From the NCBI RefSeq assembly GCF_963924675.1, contig NC_089220.1, positions 111,306,697 through 111,370,696 of the forward strand: a DNA stretch of 64,000 bases. Direction: 5' to 3'. Within the stretch, counting starts at the first letter, position 1, and each line of letters begins with the position of its first letter. Of the stretch, positions 11,470 through 22,498 are shown in pieces. This DNA comes from Phocoena phocoena. Taxonomy: Eukaryota; Chordata; Mammalia; Artiodactyla; Phocoenidae. The translations under genes were made by a program, and so were the position numbers. The notes beneath the pieces were generated by a model, which saw nothing but the letters and a program-made list of their open reading frames with translations, searched no databases and was not told where the DNA came from.

Positions 11470-11645
11470 GGAAAACCCAACTCTGCTGCTTACCAGCTGT
11501 TTGACCTACTCTCCCAGCCTGGATGATTCACCCTCACAACAGAGGATGTCACCCTGCTTGGCCTATCCTTAAGGAGTTGTTGGGGGATTAAGTGAGATGA
11601 TCCATGAAGTGTTATTAGTAAACTAGGTCCTGGAAACCAAGGACA
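11470..11645 (+). repeat. MIR SINE (sense)
   Basis: 'AACTCTGCTGCTTACCAGCTGTTTGACC' then 'GGGGGATTAAGTGAGATGAT' follow the MIR sense order, with an insertion or divergence in the centre. Confidence 0.75.
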
Positions 11646-11999
11646 TGCCAATTCTGTTCAGCTTTTTGTCTGATAATAAAAGTGGGAAATGCATTACACG
11701 CACGATCCCACACACACCACTGCCTGAGTGGCTCCTGCTTATCTTCTCATTCCTCAAAATGTGTCCCCCAACACCTAAAAGGCCAGATTCTAACCAGATG
11801 TGATGTGCTCACCCAAACTAGGGAAGTGTATGTATGGCCTCCCCCTTAAAACCGACAAGCCAGAGAGCCTCTGATCCTGACCACCCACCTCAGTATCTTC
11901 AACCAGGAGGCTGTCCAGTCTTCTAACTCTCTCATAAGGTGGCAATATTTCAAAGCCAAGGAAGAAAAAGCTCTTCCCCACAGTCTCTTACAAGTAAGG

Positions 12000-12212
12000 G
12001 TACTTCAGGGGAGGGAGTATAGAGGTTGAGTATGCAGATTGGCTGTGATAACATCTTTATGCCTCGATTTCCTGTGTTAATATAAGGATTATAATAGTAC
12101 CTGCCTCCTAGGGCTGCTGTGGGGACTAAATTAACTGATATGTGTAATCCACTTAAAACTGTACCAGGCGTAGCATGGGTGCTATACAAGCATCAGCCAT
12201 TATTACTGTTGT
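12000..12212 (+). repeat. MIR SINE (sense)
   Basis: 'AAGGATTATAATAGTACCTGCCTCCTAGGGCTGCTGTGGGGACTAAAT' followed by 'ACTGTACCAGGCGTAGCATGGGTGCTATA' and 'CATTATTACTGTTGTT' is a clear MIR 3' half in sense orientation. Confidence 0.85.
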
Positions 12213-12274
12213 TCTCTAAACCCTAGAAATGCCCAAAGTTGTGCTGCATCACACCCCCCTCTCTCTCTGAGAAT

Positions 12275-12425
12275 AACACTATCGCATACTGAGCACCTGA
12301 GGGCCAGATCCAGCCAGTTTTGTCACTGACTCAATAAATAGGATTATTCCCATTTTACAGGTGAGGAAACCAAGGATCAAAGAGGTAGGTTAAGTTAACC
12401 GGCCTGAGATCACAGGGGCAGGGCA
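12275..12425 (-). repeat. MIR SINE (antisense)
   Basis: 'ATTATTCCCATTTTACAGGTGAGGAAACCAAGGATCAAAGAGGTAGGTTAAG' is an unmistakable inverted MIR core. Confidence 0.88.
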
Positions 12426-13059
12426 GGTTAACTTATCTTACCTCTGTGACACGAGGAATTTACACTTAGGCCTGTGTGGTTCTACCACCCAGCTCCCCCG
12501 TGAAGCCCTCAGGCTCAAAACTACCATGAGCAGCAGCAATCCAGTACCAAAACATAACTGACCATGTCCACATGGAACTCACGCTCAATTTTCTGCCTCT
12601 GGATCCCTGGTAGGCTTGCATAAACTGGAGTTAATATCAGCCTACTTGAACCCAATTAGGCAGTTAGTCAGTCTGGAAAACATGATGTGATGTATTCCAA
12701 AGGTCAAAGTTAAACCTGGCTTCCTGGGCAGTCTTGGCCGGGCACTGCCATGAAAGCTGGTCTCCATGCAGACGTCTACCAGAGTTTAACCTGTGAGGTG
12801 CTTAACCAGCATGGATATCAGCTTTTTAAAAGTCTCAGACAGATGTCGGCGACGCGATGCCTTGCCTGGTTCACAGTCAACAGCCAGAGAAAGGCAGTTA
12901 GAAAAAAAAAAGACATCATTTACTTTTTAAAAAGCAACGCCTTATTCCCTAATCTTTTCGGTTTAGGGTTACATTTACTACTGTGGCTGCCTTCCCCTGG
13001 GCAAAAATAAAAGGGGGAGGGGCAGAGAGAGAGCAAGGGGGCCTCCCCTAGCAGCCAGC
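12426..13059. other. unassigned DNA upstream of CpG island
   Basis: No repeat recognised. CpG density begins to rise near 12845 (GGCGACGCGATG). This is flank of the CpG island and could hold regulatory elements. Confidence 0.35.
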
Positions 13060-13965
13060 AGGGCGCTGCAACACCCACCTGAAACACCGAGCGCGACCTA
13101 CCTTCCCGGAGAGCCCAGCCCCGGAGGGCGTTTCCCCAACGCATCAACTCTTCCCTCCCGGCTAAGCGGCTGCTGTCCTCGGCTTCAGTCAGGGCCGCTA
13201 GAGTCGCGTGCGCCCCCCCACCAAAAGAAACCTCATGTTTAATTTCTCCCCCCACCCTCCTATCAGTTCCGCAGAAAGAGCAAACACCAGGGCGATCCGT
13301 TCGTCTTTAGGGCCACATTGAACTACGTCTAAAACGCCTGCAGGAGGAAGGACGAAATACTGGCGAGAAGAGGGGCGGGGGAGGCAGGGAGCGCGCTGGG
13401 GGGTGGGGGGAGCACTCGCCGGGAGGATCGTCGCCCTCCCGGAGCAACGGCCGCCGCAACGCTCCAGCAGAGCCTCAGGCCGTTGGCAAGGGGCGAGGAC
13501 CCCCATTGGGGCCCAGAGCACAACCGGGGGTCCCCGGAGCCCGCTCCCCCTGCTGCCTCCACGTCCGGGGCCGTCGGGGCGATGGCGCAAGTCTGCGCCC
13601 CCCCCCCCACCCAGGGACAACAGCCACGGTGACAAAATGGCAGCCCGGCGCCCGGCAGTCGTGCCACAGGCGAGCAGGGCCCCGGCGGCCGCCCCTGCCC
13701 CCCAGTAACGCCTCGGCGCCTTTCGGGCTCGGCCTCCGGCAGGCCTGGCCGTTACAAAAACAATAATAATAAATAAAACACCTCGAGCTCCAAACCAGCT
13801 CGGGAAGCCAAAAGGCCCGCCCTAGGGCCAGTCCGGCGCGCCCGCGCCCCGACCCGCGCGCGCGAGGCCCGGCCGCCGGGTCGCCCGGCCGCCGGCCCGC
13901 GCCCTGCGCCGCATGGAGCCCGGCGCCCGCATTAGGAGCCCCGCGCTCGGCGCCGGCCGCGCCAT

Positions 13966-13989
13966 GGGGGAGGGGAGGGGAGGGGCGGG
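13966..13989 (+). promoter_or_regulatory. G-quadruplex motif and GC box in CpG island
   Basis: Five closely spaced runs of three to five G separated by single A or C bases. The pattern fits the standard G-quadruplex rule on the plus strand and the last run forms an Sp1-type GC box. Confidence 0.7.
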
Positions 13990-14009
13990 CCGCGCGAGAC
14001 CCGGGAAAC

Positions 14010-14083
14010 ATGGCTGCTTGTCCTATTTCGGCGTCGCGGCGTGGCCACCAGCCCCCGGATCAGAGTTGGGAGAGGCTCCGAAG
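14010..14083 (+). other. candidate first coding exon segment (speculative)
   Basis: An ATG with A at -3 and G at +4 (good Kozak context) opens a frame of 24 complete codons, starting MAACPISASRRG. The frame meets a good 5' splice-site match, CCGAAG followed by GTGGGT, at 14083/14084. The peptide is not one I recognise. An ATG close to a donor is easily found by chance in 4 kb of GC-rich DNA, so this is a hypothesis only. The YY1-like ATGGCTGC could equally be just a binding site. Confidence 0.2.
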
Positions 14084-15689
14084 GTGGGTGTGTGGGGGCC
14101 CTGGGGGGAGCACGGCAGGGAGGGGTGCAGGGGGCGCTCTCTGGGAGCTATTTGTCTTAAGAACGTTTAAAAAACCGAGTTTCTCCTCCCTCACCCCTTT
14201 TGTCCCTCATTAGCTAGCTTTCTCCCCCTCCTCCGCAAACGGACAGAAAGTGCCCCCTCCACCCCCACCCGCGCCCCACCCCGCCTCAAGGTAGGGGGCA
14301 GGCGTGTGGGCCGGGAGACTCGAAGGCGAGGGGGCGTAAGCGTGAGAAATCGCTCCCAGTTCGGCGCGGCGCGCTCCCCTCCCCCAGCACACACTCGGGA
14401 AGTTTAAAGAGCCGGTTCGACCCGCTTTCGATCTCGCTCCCAGTTGGCCAGCAGCAGCGATAGGGTTGGCCGGGCGAACCGCGCCTCCGCACCCTCCCTC
14501 CGCGACCCCGGCCCCCTACTTGGCGCCCTTCCCCCTCCGCGCGGGGGGCTTCCGGAAAGTACGCGGGAAGCCCGCGGCTCCGGCCCCCTCCCCCATCACC
14601 ACACCCAGCCCCCCAATCCTCTGGCTCGGGGTCCAAGCTGGGATGAAACCGGCCAGAGAAAGGCAAACCGCCGGCAAATTGTTCGCGGAAACTCCAGTGT
14701 CCTCCGGCGGGCAACCCCTCCCCTCCCTCCGCCACCCCCTCCCCGCCCTGCGCGCCATAAGGCATTGCACGTCTACAGTCCACAGCTGCGTTATGATGGG
14801 GGGGGGCACAAAAAGGATCTTGTTTTCAAAAGTCTCACTCAGGTTTGGGGGAGGAAGTAGAGAAAAGAGGAAGCAAGGCCTGCCTGCGCCAGGAATTCGG
14901 GTTTTAACGGGCTGGAGGGGCGACAGGTCAGCGCACAGTGCTACCCCAAACTCCCAACTCTGTGGAACCCTGGCCACGGGGCTGGGGTGAGGGGTCCTCC
15001 CGCCCGCGCTCCGCTGGTCCCCGGAGGGGCCACGAGAGGAGTCAGCCAGCGTCTTCGCCCCAGACCCGGGGTCTCCTCCGCTGAGCCTCCAACTCACATA
15101 AAACAGTGTTTGAAAGCGAGAGGGAGACAAAAACGGGCGTTCGAGTAACCCACCCTCACCTTTCCCCTCCTCGGGGGTAGGCTTTTGCCCGAGCCTCCCA
15201 GTTCCCATCGGTTTAAGTTTCCTCCGGCCGTACTCCCGCTACTGCCCAATCAATAACGGCGACGGGAAGGCAAACTCCCATCCCGGAGCTGCGTGTCTGC
15301 TAAGCCCGCATAAATCTGGACCCAGCCAATACCCACCACAGGCACCAGCTCTGGGCAGCTCGCGTCCTGACAAAGTTTCCCGGGCCCATTTATTAACTGG
15401 GCGCCGAATGGCTGCCAAGGAGCCCACCCTAGAGAAAGACGGGCCGGGGGTCGGGGCCGGGGGGGGGCGGCCAGGGCTCAAAGCCTAGCATCTTAGGGAG
15501 GCCGGAAGGAGCAAGGGCGAGGGGGGACCGGGACATAGCCTTTGGGTAACTTGCAGTAGCGATCGCGCGAGGTGGGGAGGCGCGGGGATTATCTGTGCCT
15601 TTGCACGTTCGAAAATCCCTCCCCCCGTCTTCCAATTTATCCTCCCTTCGGAAGGAAAGGAAGAAACATCAGCATCTGGCCCGAAGGTG

Positions 15690-15762
15690 GGGTGGAAAGA
15701 GTGAGGGAGAAAGAGGAGGAGAGGAAGGGAGGCAGAGAAAGGGAGGGAGGGAGAGAAAGGGC
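15690..15762. repeat. GA-rich low-complexity tract in CpG island
   Basis: Almost pure purine (GAGG/GAAA units) on the plus strand. Such tracts near promoters can bind GAGA-type factors or form triplex DNA. Confidence 0.85.
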
Positions 15763-15963
15763 GCGTTCACGAACACTACAAAGTTACAAATATGGCTCCC
15801 CCGTCTCTCGCCTCATCACTGCAAAGAAATGAAGACGCACTTTAAACTCGAGCCATTCCCAACTCCACTGCAGCCCCCTCCCCACGCGCTCTCCCCAGGG
15901 GCCTCGGCCCACATTTATCAGAAACTAAACCGGACTCGCGAAGCCCAAAACTTATTGTGTGTG

Positions 15964-15987
15964 TGCGAGCGAGCGAGCGAGCGAGAG
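15964..15987. repeat. (GCGA)n short tandem repeat
   Basis: Five GCGA/GAGC units followed by GAGA. Short and CpG-rich. Confidence 0.85.
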
Positions 15988-16402
15988 AGAAAGGGAGGGG
16001 GAAGGCGCGGGAGGGGGGCGGAAGGGGGGATTCATTTATAAAATATAAAACCCCCTTTTTTTGTTGTTAAATCCAGGAGGCAGCCCCTCTCCTCCTCCTC
16101 TCTTGTTAATCTTTCCCTCAGACGGAGTCACGGGAGCAGCGAGCTCAGAGGGTTATTTTGCCTCATTCTCTCCGACCCAAACGCGTGCGCCCGCCGGCCC
16201 CCGATGGGTGCACACTCTCGCACCCACACTCGCACACGCGGGAGCACACGCACAGGTAGTCACACACCAAGGGCAGCGGCGGCGGCAGCCAGAACATGCT
16301 CGGATGGCACTGCAACCCCCCAACCTTGCAATTCATTTGCAGTCCGACCCCCAAACCCACATCTCCTGGGCGCCCCCCTCAAAAAAAAGTGCCTCCCCCC
16401 AA

Positions 16403-16404
<2 letters not shown>

Positions 16405-16438
<34 letters not shown>
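16405..16438. repeat. (CA)n microsatellite within CpG island
   Basis: About 16 CA units preceded by CGCG. Alternating purine-pyrimidine, so Z-DNA prone. It lies about 300 bp from the CCAAT-box cluster. Confidence 0.95.
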
Positions 16439-16440
<2 letters not shown>

Positions 16441-16698
16441 GTAGGAGAATGGACCGACAGAGATATTTTTGGCAAATGCTCACATCAGAGGGCGTCCTGT
16501 TCCGCAGCTCTAAATGAATCCGTTTGTCCATGTCCATCTCTCGCGCTCTCTCTCTGCAGAGGCTCCCGCGCCGGCGGAATTCAATCAATAAACCCCGAAC
16601 CCACGGCCGCGCGTTTTAGGACTTTGAAGGCTCAACCAGCTCCGCTCGGTTCTCGAGCCCCCAGCACCCGCGGCGCACACTAACCTGATCACCGTGGA

Positions 16699-16910
16699 GG
16701 CGGGATTGGCAGCCCGGAAGAGTGGCAGCAGCCTTAGCCAATCGCCGCCGAGGGTCTCCGGGCAACAGCGAATGGTGGCGGAGGCGGGGGGGAAGGGACC
16801 AATGGGCGGGCTGCGCAGCCGGCCAGGGAGGCTCAGCCATTTGGTTGTGGTGCCGGAGACGGACCCCTTTAGATTTCGGGGCGGCTGAGGAGCGCGGCGG
16901 CAGCTCGGCG
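16699..16910. promoter_or_regulatory. CCAAT-box promoter core, probably bidirectional
   Basis: Three NF-Y type pentamers occur within 100 bp: ATTGG at 16705-16709, CCAAT at 16738-16742 and CCAAT at 16799-16803, the last joined to GGGCGG. There is no TATA box near them. The two forward CCAAT boxes would place a plus-strand start at roughly 16850-16920, and the reverse one suits a minus-strand start near 16640. NF-Y boxes with GC boxes and no TATA are typical of housekeeping and divergent promoters. Start sites are inferred from spacing, not observed. Confidence 0.55.
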
Positions 16911-17032
16911 GCTGAGCAAGGGGGGTGGGCGGAATGTAGGGGGAAGGGAAGGTGACTGTGCCTGGAGGGCCGAGCCGCCCGGCCTCGCCAGCCCGCCGCC
17001 GCCTCAGCGTTTGGCCGGGGGCGGGGCCGCAG
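16850..17032 (+). other. candidate noncoding first exon ending at a 5' splice site (speculative)
   Basis: Downstream of the CCAAT cluster a GC-rich stretch ends in CCGCAG followed by GTGCGT at 17032/17033, a good donor match. If transcription runs rightward from the CCAAT promoter, this would be a 5'-untranslated exon with the intron continuing into the AT-rich DNA beyond 17390. Both ends are guesses from motifs. Confidence 0.25.
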
Positions 17033-17392
17033 GTGCGTTATACGAAAGGGAGGGGCGCGGCCGGAGGGGCAGGGGGTCGGGGTCCGCGCCGGGCCAAGGG
17101 CTTCGTGGGGTTGCCCCGGGCCTGACCGCGCCGCACGACCGGGTTGTGGAAAGAGGCAGACGGCGAGAGGTCTGGGGGCCGCGGACTGCCCGGCGGGCGG
17201 GCAGATGAAAGGCCTGGAAAGAGGGGAGGGGTCAAGGGTGCGGTGGGGGGAGGGGCTGGTCATTTTCTGGGTCCAGCGGGCAGAGCTAGTGGAGCGTGGC
17301 TGGTGCCCCCCATCTCCTCTGCGGGTTCCCACCCCCGGGCTGCGGCTCACAGCCCGCGCGCCCCTTCGCCTCCCGCCTCGTCGTAGTCCAGC

Positions 17393-20300
17393 CGTGGCCA
17401 TCGCAGCCCCTTGAATACATAAGTAAATAAAAAGCAAGATGCGTCCACTTCTGGATGACTTGCCTTGCGGTCTCGACCCTCTCCATGGAGAGGCATTTCA
17501 GTTTGCATGTCAGCTTGGAAGGAGTGATCACCAAGAGGCACCCGGGGTTTTGTTTAATCAATAAATGAGTGAAAACCATGGACTAAGAATTGATGCTGAA
17601 TACTTTGAATATTTTAAAAAATGGAAAGGGAAGGTGCTAGTAACTCCTGGTTTTCTGGACCGAACATAATTTATGGGCTTTATAGACCTAGTGAAAGAAA
17701 ACGGCGCACAGTTTATTTTAATTGTCCACCTGAGTCATTTGGTTCAATCTGGGCTGCCAAAGAGGCTCTATTTGGAGCACTTTCTCCAAGTTTTACGGTT
17801 TGCTTGCTTTCGGTTTTTTGAATCACATTAGTTGTAAGAGACCTTAAAGCCTTAATTCCCACTTGGTTAACAACTTATGGCTAGTTCTAGGACAGTGTTG
17901 TGTACTGCGTTGGCTGCCTGTGTCTGTTAACAAATCACGGGGATTGTTGTCAACAGGACAGATACATCTCCACACAACTGTTTTTCGATTCTTTTATTTC
18001 TACACGTCTACACTCTTCCTCATGCACTCCAAGGTAGTTCTTTTGCATATTGTGTTTATTTTTCAGGGACATGGGTTCAAGGGAGATAAACCAATATGTA
18101 TGTTGCAAGTTTGAAATATTGTTACATAACACCAATACAGTTTCATTCTTGAGCATCAGAGTTTAGGAGGAAATAAAAAGTGACAGTGTAAATAAAAGGC
18201 ACATAGAGAATGCTTACACTGGGGAAGAAACTGTAGTAACTTTAATATTGTAACCCGATGGATGGCAAATGTGAAATCCTGCAACTAAGCATTTTACTCA
18301 GTAAATTCTTTCAGACAAAATATTAAGTGGAATTGGAAAAGTGATCATGTATACTCTGAGTAGCTGTGAAATGCAAAATAAAAATGGAAAGCCATTGTTT
18401 TATTTCATCTGCATATAAATAGTATGGGGTAATTTATTTGACTTGCCTTAGCTGACATCAGTCTTCCTCAGTTTTGTTAATCTTATTGAGGTCAATTTGT
18501 GGAGCTTATTCTTTTTAAAATAGGCTTCGTTATAAAACATACAGGGACCCCAAAGTTCCTCTCTTTACCAGAATCAGCTGTTACTTCTGGATATGGTGTT
18601 TAAGGTTGTTTCAAAACAGAGCTCTTCATCAATCACATTTAGCCAATATGATGTCTAGAATCTATATAGCACAGGAGTCCTGAAGTTTATGTTCTCTCTG
18701 GTGGTAAATGCTCATCTTCAATTAAAAATTTTAACCACAACTAAGTCCACGCCGCTAGCAATGTGATATGGCACGGTACCTTTCCAGAGAAGTAATCCTT
18801 TAAAAGCCAACCAATCAAATGCAGATATAGCCCCCATCCAGCTCTGCTAAAGGGAAGCAAATAGCTCATTTTATCTCACAAAGACTGGAGAGGATGACTT
18901 GGAAGCCCAAACCCCCCGTTAAAAAATGTACAGGAACAAATTAGAATGGAAAAAGTCATGACTTGATTACTACTCAAAATGTTAAACTTAACGGTTGTTT
19001 TTAGATAACAGCTTTTGTACTGGTTTTAGAAAATCGAAAGAAGGCTTCACTGGATGTCAGTCATTACAGAAGCTGAAATATTCAAAAAGTGTATTTAGCC
19101 AATTGAATACTTAACTTCCCATCTTTCCAACATACTTTGAAAGGAGAGATTTTTCTCTCACTTTCACAAATAGATTTCTTTGTAGTTTATTTCTCAGAAA
19201 ATTTTAGTGATTTTGATTTTTGTTATTATCAAAAGGAAATAGGAATATAGCTCAGCCAAAGCTGAGCCATTTGCCCCAGGCTACTTAACCAAACATCCAA
19301 ACAAACAACAACAACAAACACTGCCCTTACAGTCCCTATTCTACAGAGTTGTTTCTTTAATTGCACTTCATTGCATATTATAGGAAATAAATGCCCTTGA
19401 ATGGCTCTGAATATCAGACATATAGTAAGAAAAGAAGCCCCATATCAAGGAATATGGGCTGAATTTTGAGGTGGAGTGGGAAGAGGGTGAGTTCCTAACT
19501 CCTGAGAGATTCTACAATGGGAGTTAGGTTATGAAAGATGTCGAGTCTGTAACTTGCAGAACTGGATTTGATTCACACTGAGAAGAATAAATGAGATGCA
19601 GTTCAAAGGTTTGAGCCCCTAGGGAGAAATGGCCTTCAAGTAAGGAGAGAGATCTTCCTGCCTTACATAATATTTTCCTTCAAGAACCATTCCAAACAAA
19701 TGAGCAGCCCATCTTATTCTTTAAGAGGTATAAGCAATGGGTGTCCTTAGCCTCTTGATACATTTTGGAAAACACTGTTTTATAAATAACTCACATGGAT
19801 GTTGCTGCCATTTTAACTCATTTGCCCTTGTTTGGTCTCTAAAGATGGAGACCCTCTGATTAGCATCCTTTTATGAGTCAAGTTAATGTATTCACAAGTT
19901 CAGCTTTTTGTTCTTCAGCTTGAATCACATACACTGGAACCTGGCCATAGTACTTTTTCACCTACATCATGGTTCTGCTGCCTGGACCCCAAAAGACAAA
20001 GATATGGAAAGACTCCAGCTTAATTATGTTCTCTTTTGTCTTTCTATATAAATAGCTTTTAGAAATGTAGATTATTCTTTTTTTCCTCTTGTTTTTTAAA
20101 ACTGTAGATTGTTCTTTTGAAATTCATGGTAACAAATGTGAAGACTACTGCATTTTGATTTGAATAGCAAAGGCATGTTGAGGTCCAGGATTTAAAAAGT
20201 TAACCATTCTTAATTCTTTTGCTTAATAAAGCATTGGATGCTTTTATCTTTCAAATTATTGAATAGTTACCTTATCAATGCATTGGTCATGGAGAAAAAG

Positions 20301-22132
20301 CACTGTCATTATGAAATATATAATGAAAATAGTCATATGTGATTTTAAAAATTAATAGTAAAAATCATAAAAGGAGCTTAAAGATAGCTTATAGATAGAA
20401 AAATACCTATCATCTACACACGTGTTAGAAACTCACTAGAAGTATTGTGAGTTTGTTTCTTAAATATATTTATTAAGGGTAATTTGGGGGTAGCAATAAG
20501 AGGAAAGTTTGTATACCACTCACCAGGAAGAAAGCCATAGCTATAATCTCTTATTTTTAGTAGTAATTATGGCTCTAAAGGAAAAAAAATAGATGCCTTA
20601 AAGACAAATAATGGGATAAGGAGCCACAGAATAAGACTGACTTGAGGACAACCTAGGTTGAAAAAATAGAAATACAATTAATTTAGAATCTACGAATTCA
20701 TTTTAATCTATCTGGGGTTGAAGTTTACCTCTATGAAGAAAAGAGTACTAAAGTCTATTAAGATGGAAGAGGTAGAGAACAGATTTTCTAAGAGCTTTTA
20801 ATATATTTACTATCTGCAACTAGTGTTTATAAGTTTAAGCATGCCTGGTAAAACTGTCCTCTCAGATTACCTACTTTGTAATGGCAGTTATTATTTGTAC
20901 ATATTATTACTTATATGTAATTCTTCTTAGAGATGAATTTAATGCATTCTGAGAAATTAGTAATTTAAAAATTATTTCTAGTGGAAATATTAGGTCCTCA
21001 GGAGAGTATACCTATAACCTGAACTTCCTCTGAAAATTCTGAATTCTAGCAACTTGAATATAAAAATTACACCCAGTGCACTTGACCAAATGAGTCATAT
21101 GACGACTCTTAGCCAGCAAAGGAACACTGTCCTCTGAAATAATTTTGTATGCCTTATTGTATAAGAGAATTATATCATCTACACGTATGTTTATTCAAAG
21201 GCAACTTGAGTAAGGGTGACAAATACTTTTCACTAGGCTGGACCAACTCATTATGTCTATATTCACGTTCATGAGCAGAAGCAAAGCTATAGATGAGGCA
21301 GAATAGCAGGTAAATAGCAAGCACGTTGATCACAATGTGGTAGCACTTTTTATAACAGCTAAAGAAAGAAACAAAGAATATATTCATATACCCAGGAAAA
21401 AAGTCTAGGAGAGTATGCACCAGAAAATGTTAAAAATTTTTTTACAAAGGTTCTCTGTGGGTGATGAGGTTACACTGTTTTTTGTTTTTGTCTATATTTT
21501 CTAAGTTTTTCAGGTGATAAATAATTTTTGCAATAAGAAAAAGTTATTTTAATGGAAAATACAGGTATAACAGATTTGGGGGATGCTTGTGCTAGTAGGA
21601 TTTCTTAGTTGCAGACAATGGAAACTTTCCCTGACCGATACAAACAGTAGGCAATTTCTTATAATCCTGTCACAAACCAAAGAACAAGGTACAGGAAAAG
21701 AGCAGGAAGTGGGAAGCTGGGCAGCCTGGAGCAGCCAAGATGGTACTCCAGGTATAGTCTACAGAAGACCCCCATACCTTGGAAGTCATCTCTAGGCTGT
21801 GGACTCTGCACCCCTCCATTGCCGCGAATGATCTTTCAGGAGCCTTCATTTTTGTGTCACTCCCTCAAGCTTCAGAGCCCTTGGCAGGAATATTTGCAGA
21901 TGCCCCAGCTGTCAGGGGAAAAGATTATCTGACCCCTTTAGCTCCTACAGTGGGGTGTGTGACCCTGCCTCCCATCTATTTTAGGATTCTGCCCAAAGAG
22001 TATTCAGATGCTAGGTGACCAAAAGCAAAATCCACTAAAGTGTTCTGATTAAACCATACTCTGAAGGTTTCCTAATGATCCAAATTAGCCTTGTCTGAGC
22101 TCCTCCCCTGCTCACTGCTGTTTACGAGGAAG
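17393..22132. other. repeat-poor AT-rich region flanking the CpG island
   Basis: About 4.7 kb in which I recognise no L1, CHR SINE, MIR or LTR, unlike the rest of the window. It contains only short open frames. The stretch 21480-21560 resembles old L1 3' ends, weakly, and 21585-22020 has the feel of an ancient repeat, but I cannot assign either. The region is most simply intron 1 or upstream flank of the CpG-island gene. Confidence 0.45.
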
Positions 22133-22137
22133 AGACT

Positions 22138-22493
22138 TGCTATAGTCTGAATGTTTGTGTACCTCCCCCTACAGTTCATTTGTTGAAATCCTAATCCCCA
22201 AAGTGTTGGGTTTAGGAGGCGGGGCCTTCTCCTTCAGGAGTTGACTAAATCTTTATCCCTCATGATTGAGATTTGTGCCCTTATTAAAGAGGCCCCACAG
22301 AGCTCCCTAGCCTTTCTGCCATGTGAGGACACAGTGAGAAATCTACAACCTGGAAGACAGCCTTCACCCAACCATGCTGGCACCTGACCTCGGACTCCCA
22401 GCCTCCAGAACTGTGAGAAATAAATGTTTCTTTTAATTTGTAAGCCACCCAACCTGTGGTATTTTGTTGTAGGAACCCAAACATACTAAGACA
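22138..22493 (+). mobile_element. solo LTR of the ERVL-MaLR group (MST/MLT1 type)
   Basis: A complete LTR of about 356 bp. It starts TGCTATAGTCTGAATGTTTG and ends ACATACTAAGACA, so it has the TG...CA ends. Internally it has the typical MaLR blocks 'GCCATGTGAGGACACAGTGAG', 'CCAGCCTCCAGAACTGTGAG' followed by AATAAA (polyadenylation signal), and 'AAGCCACCCAACCTGTGGTATTTTGTTGT'. It is flanked by a perfect 5-bp duplication, AGACT (22133-22137 and 22494-22498). No internal retroviral sequence is next to it, so it is a solo LTR left by recombination. Confidence 0.92.
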
Positions 22494-22498
22494 AGACT

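Larger units (their letters stand above)
13060..17392. promoter_or_regulatory. long CpG island, gene promoter region
   Basis: About 4.3 kb with very high GC and dense CpG, in sharp contrast to the AT-rich DNA on both sides. It contains many GC boxes (for example around 13981 and 17019), several YY1-like ATGGC motifs (13637, 14010, 15791), G-quadruplex-forming G runs and CCAAT boxes. Islands of this length are typical of transcription-factor, chromatin or RNA-binding-protein genes. No transposon has inserted in it. I cannot name the gene: any coding exon here must be short, and I recognise no protein. Transcription could run either way. Confidence 0.9.

Noticed and set aside
16405..16438. CRISPR-like or other spaced repeat array among the CA, TA and GA tracts
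   Set aside because: These are simple microsatellites without spacers, in a mammalian genome.
13198..17437. Long open frames in the CpG island (for example 14516-15208 minus, 16616-17437 minus, 13475-14011 minus)
   Set aside because: Stop codons are rare in GC-rich DNA, so long chance frames on both strands are expected. The peptides are rich in Pro, Arg, Gly and Ala with no recognisable domain.
22138..22493. A provirus with internal genes
   Set aside because: Only one LTR with a matching 5-bp duplication is present; no gag, pol or env-like sequence adjoins it.
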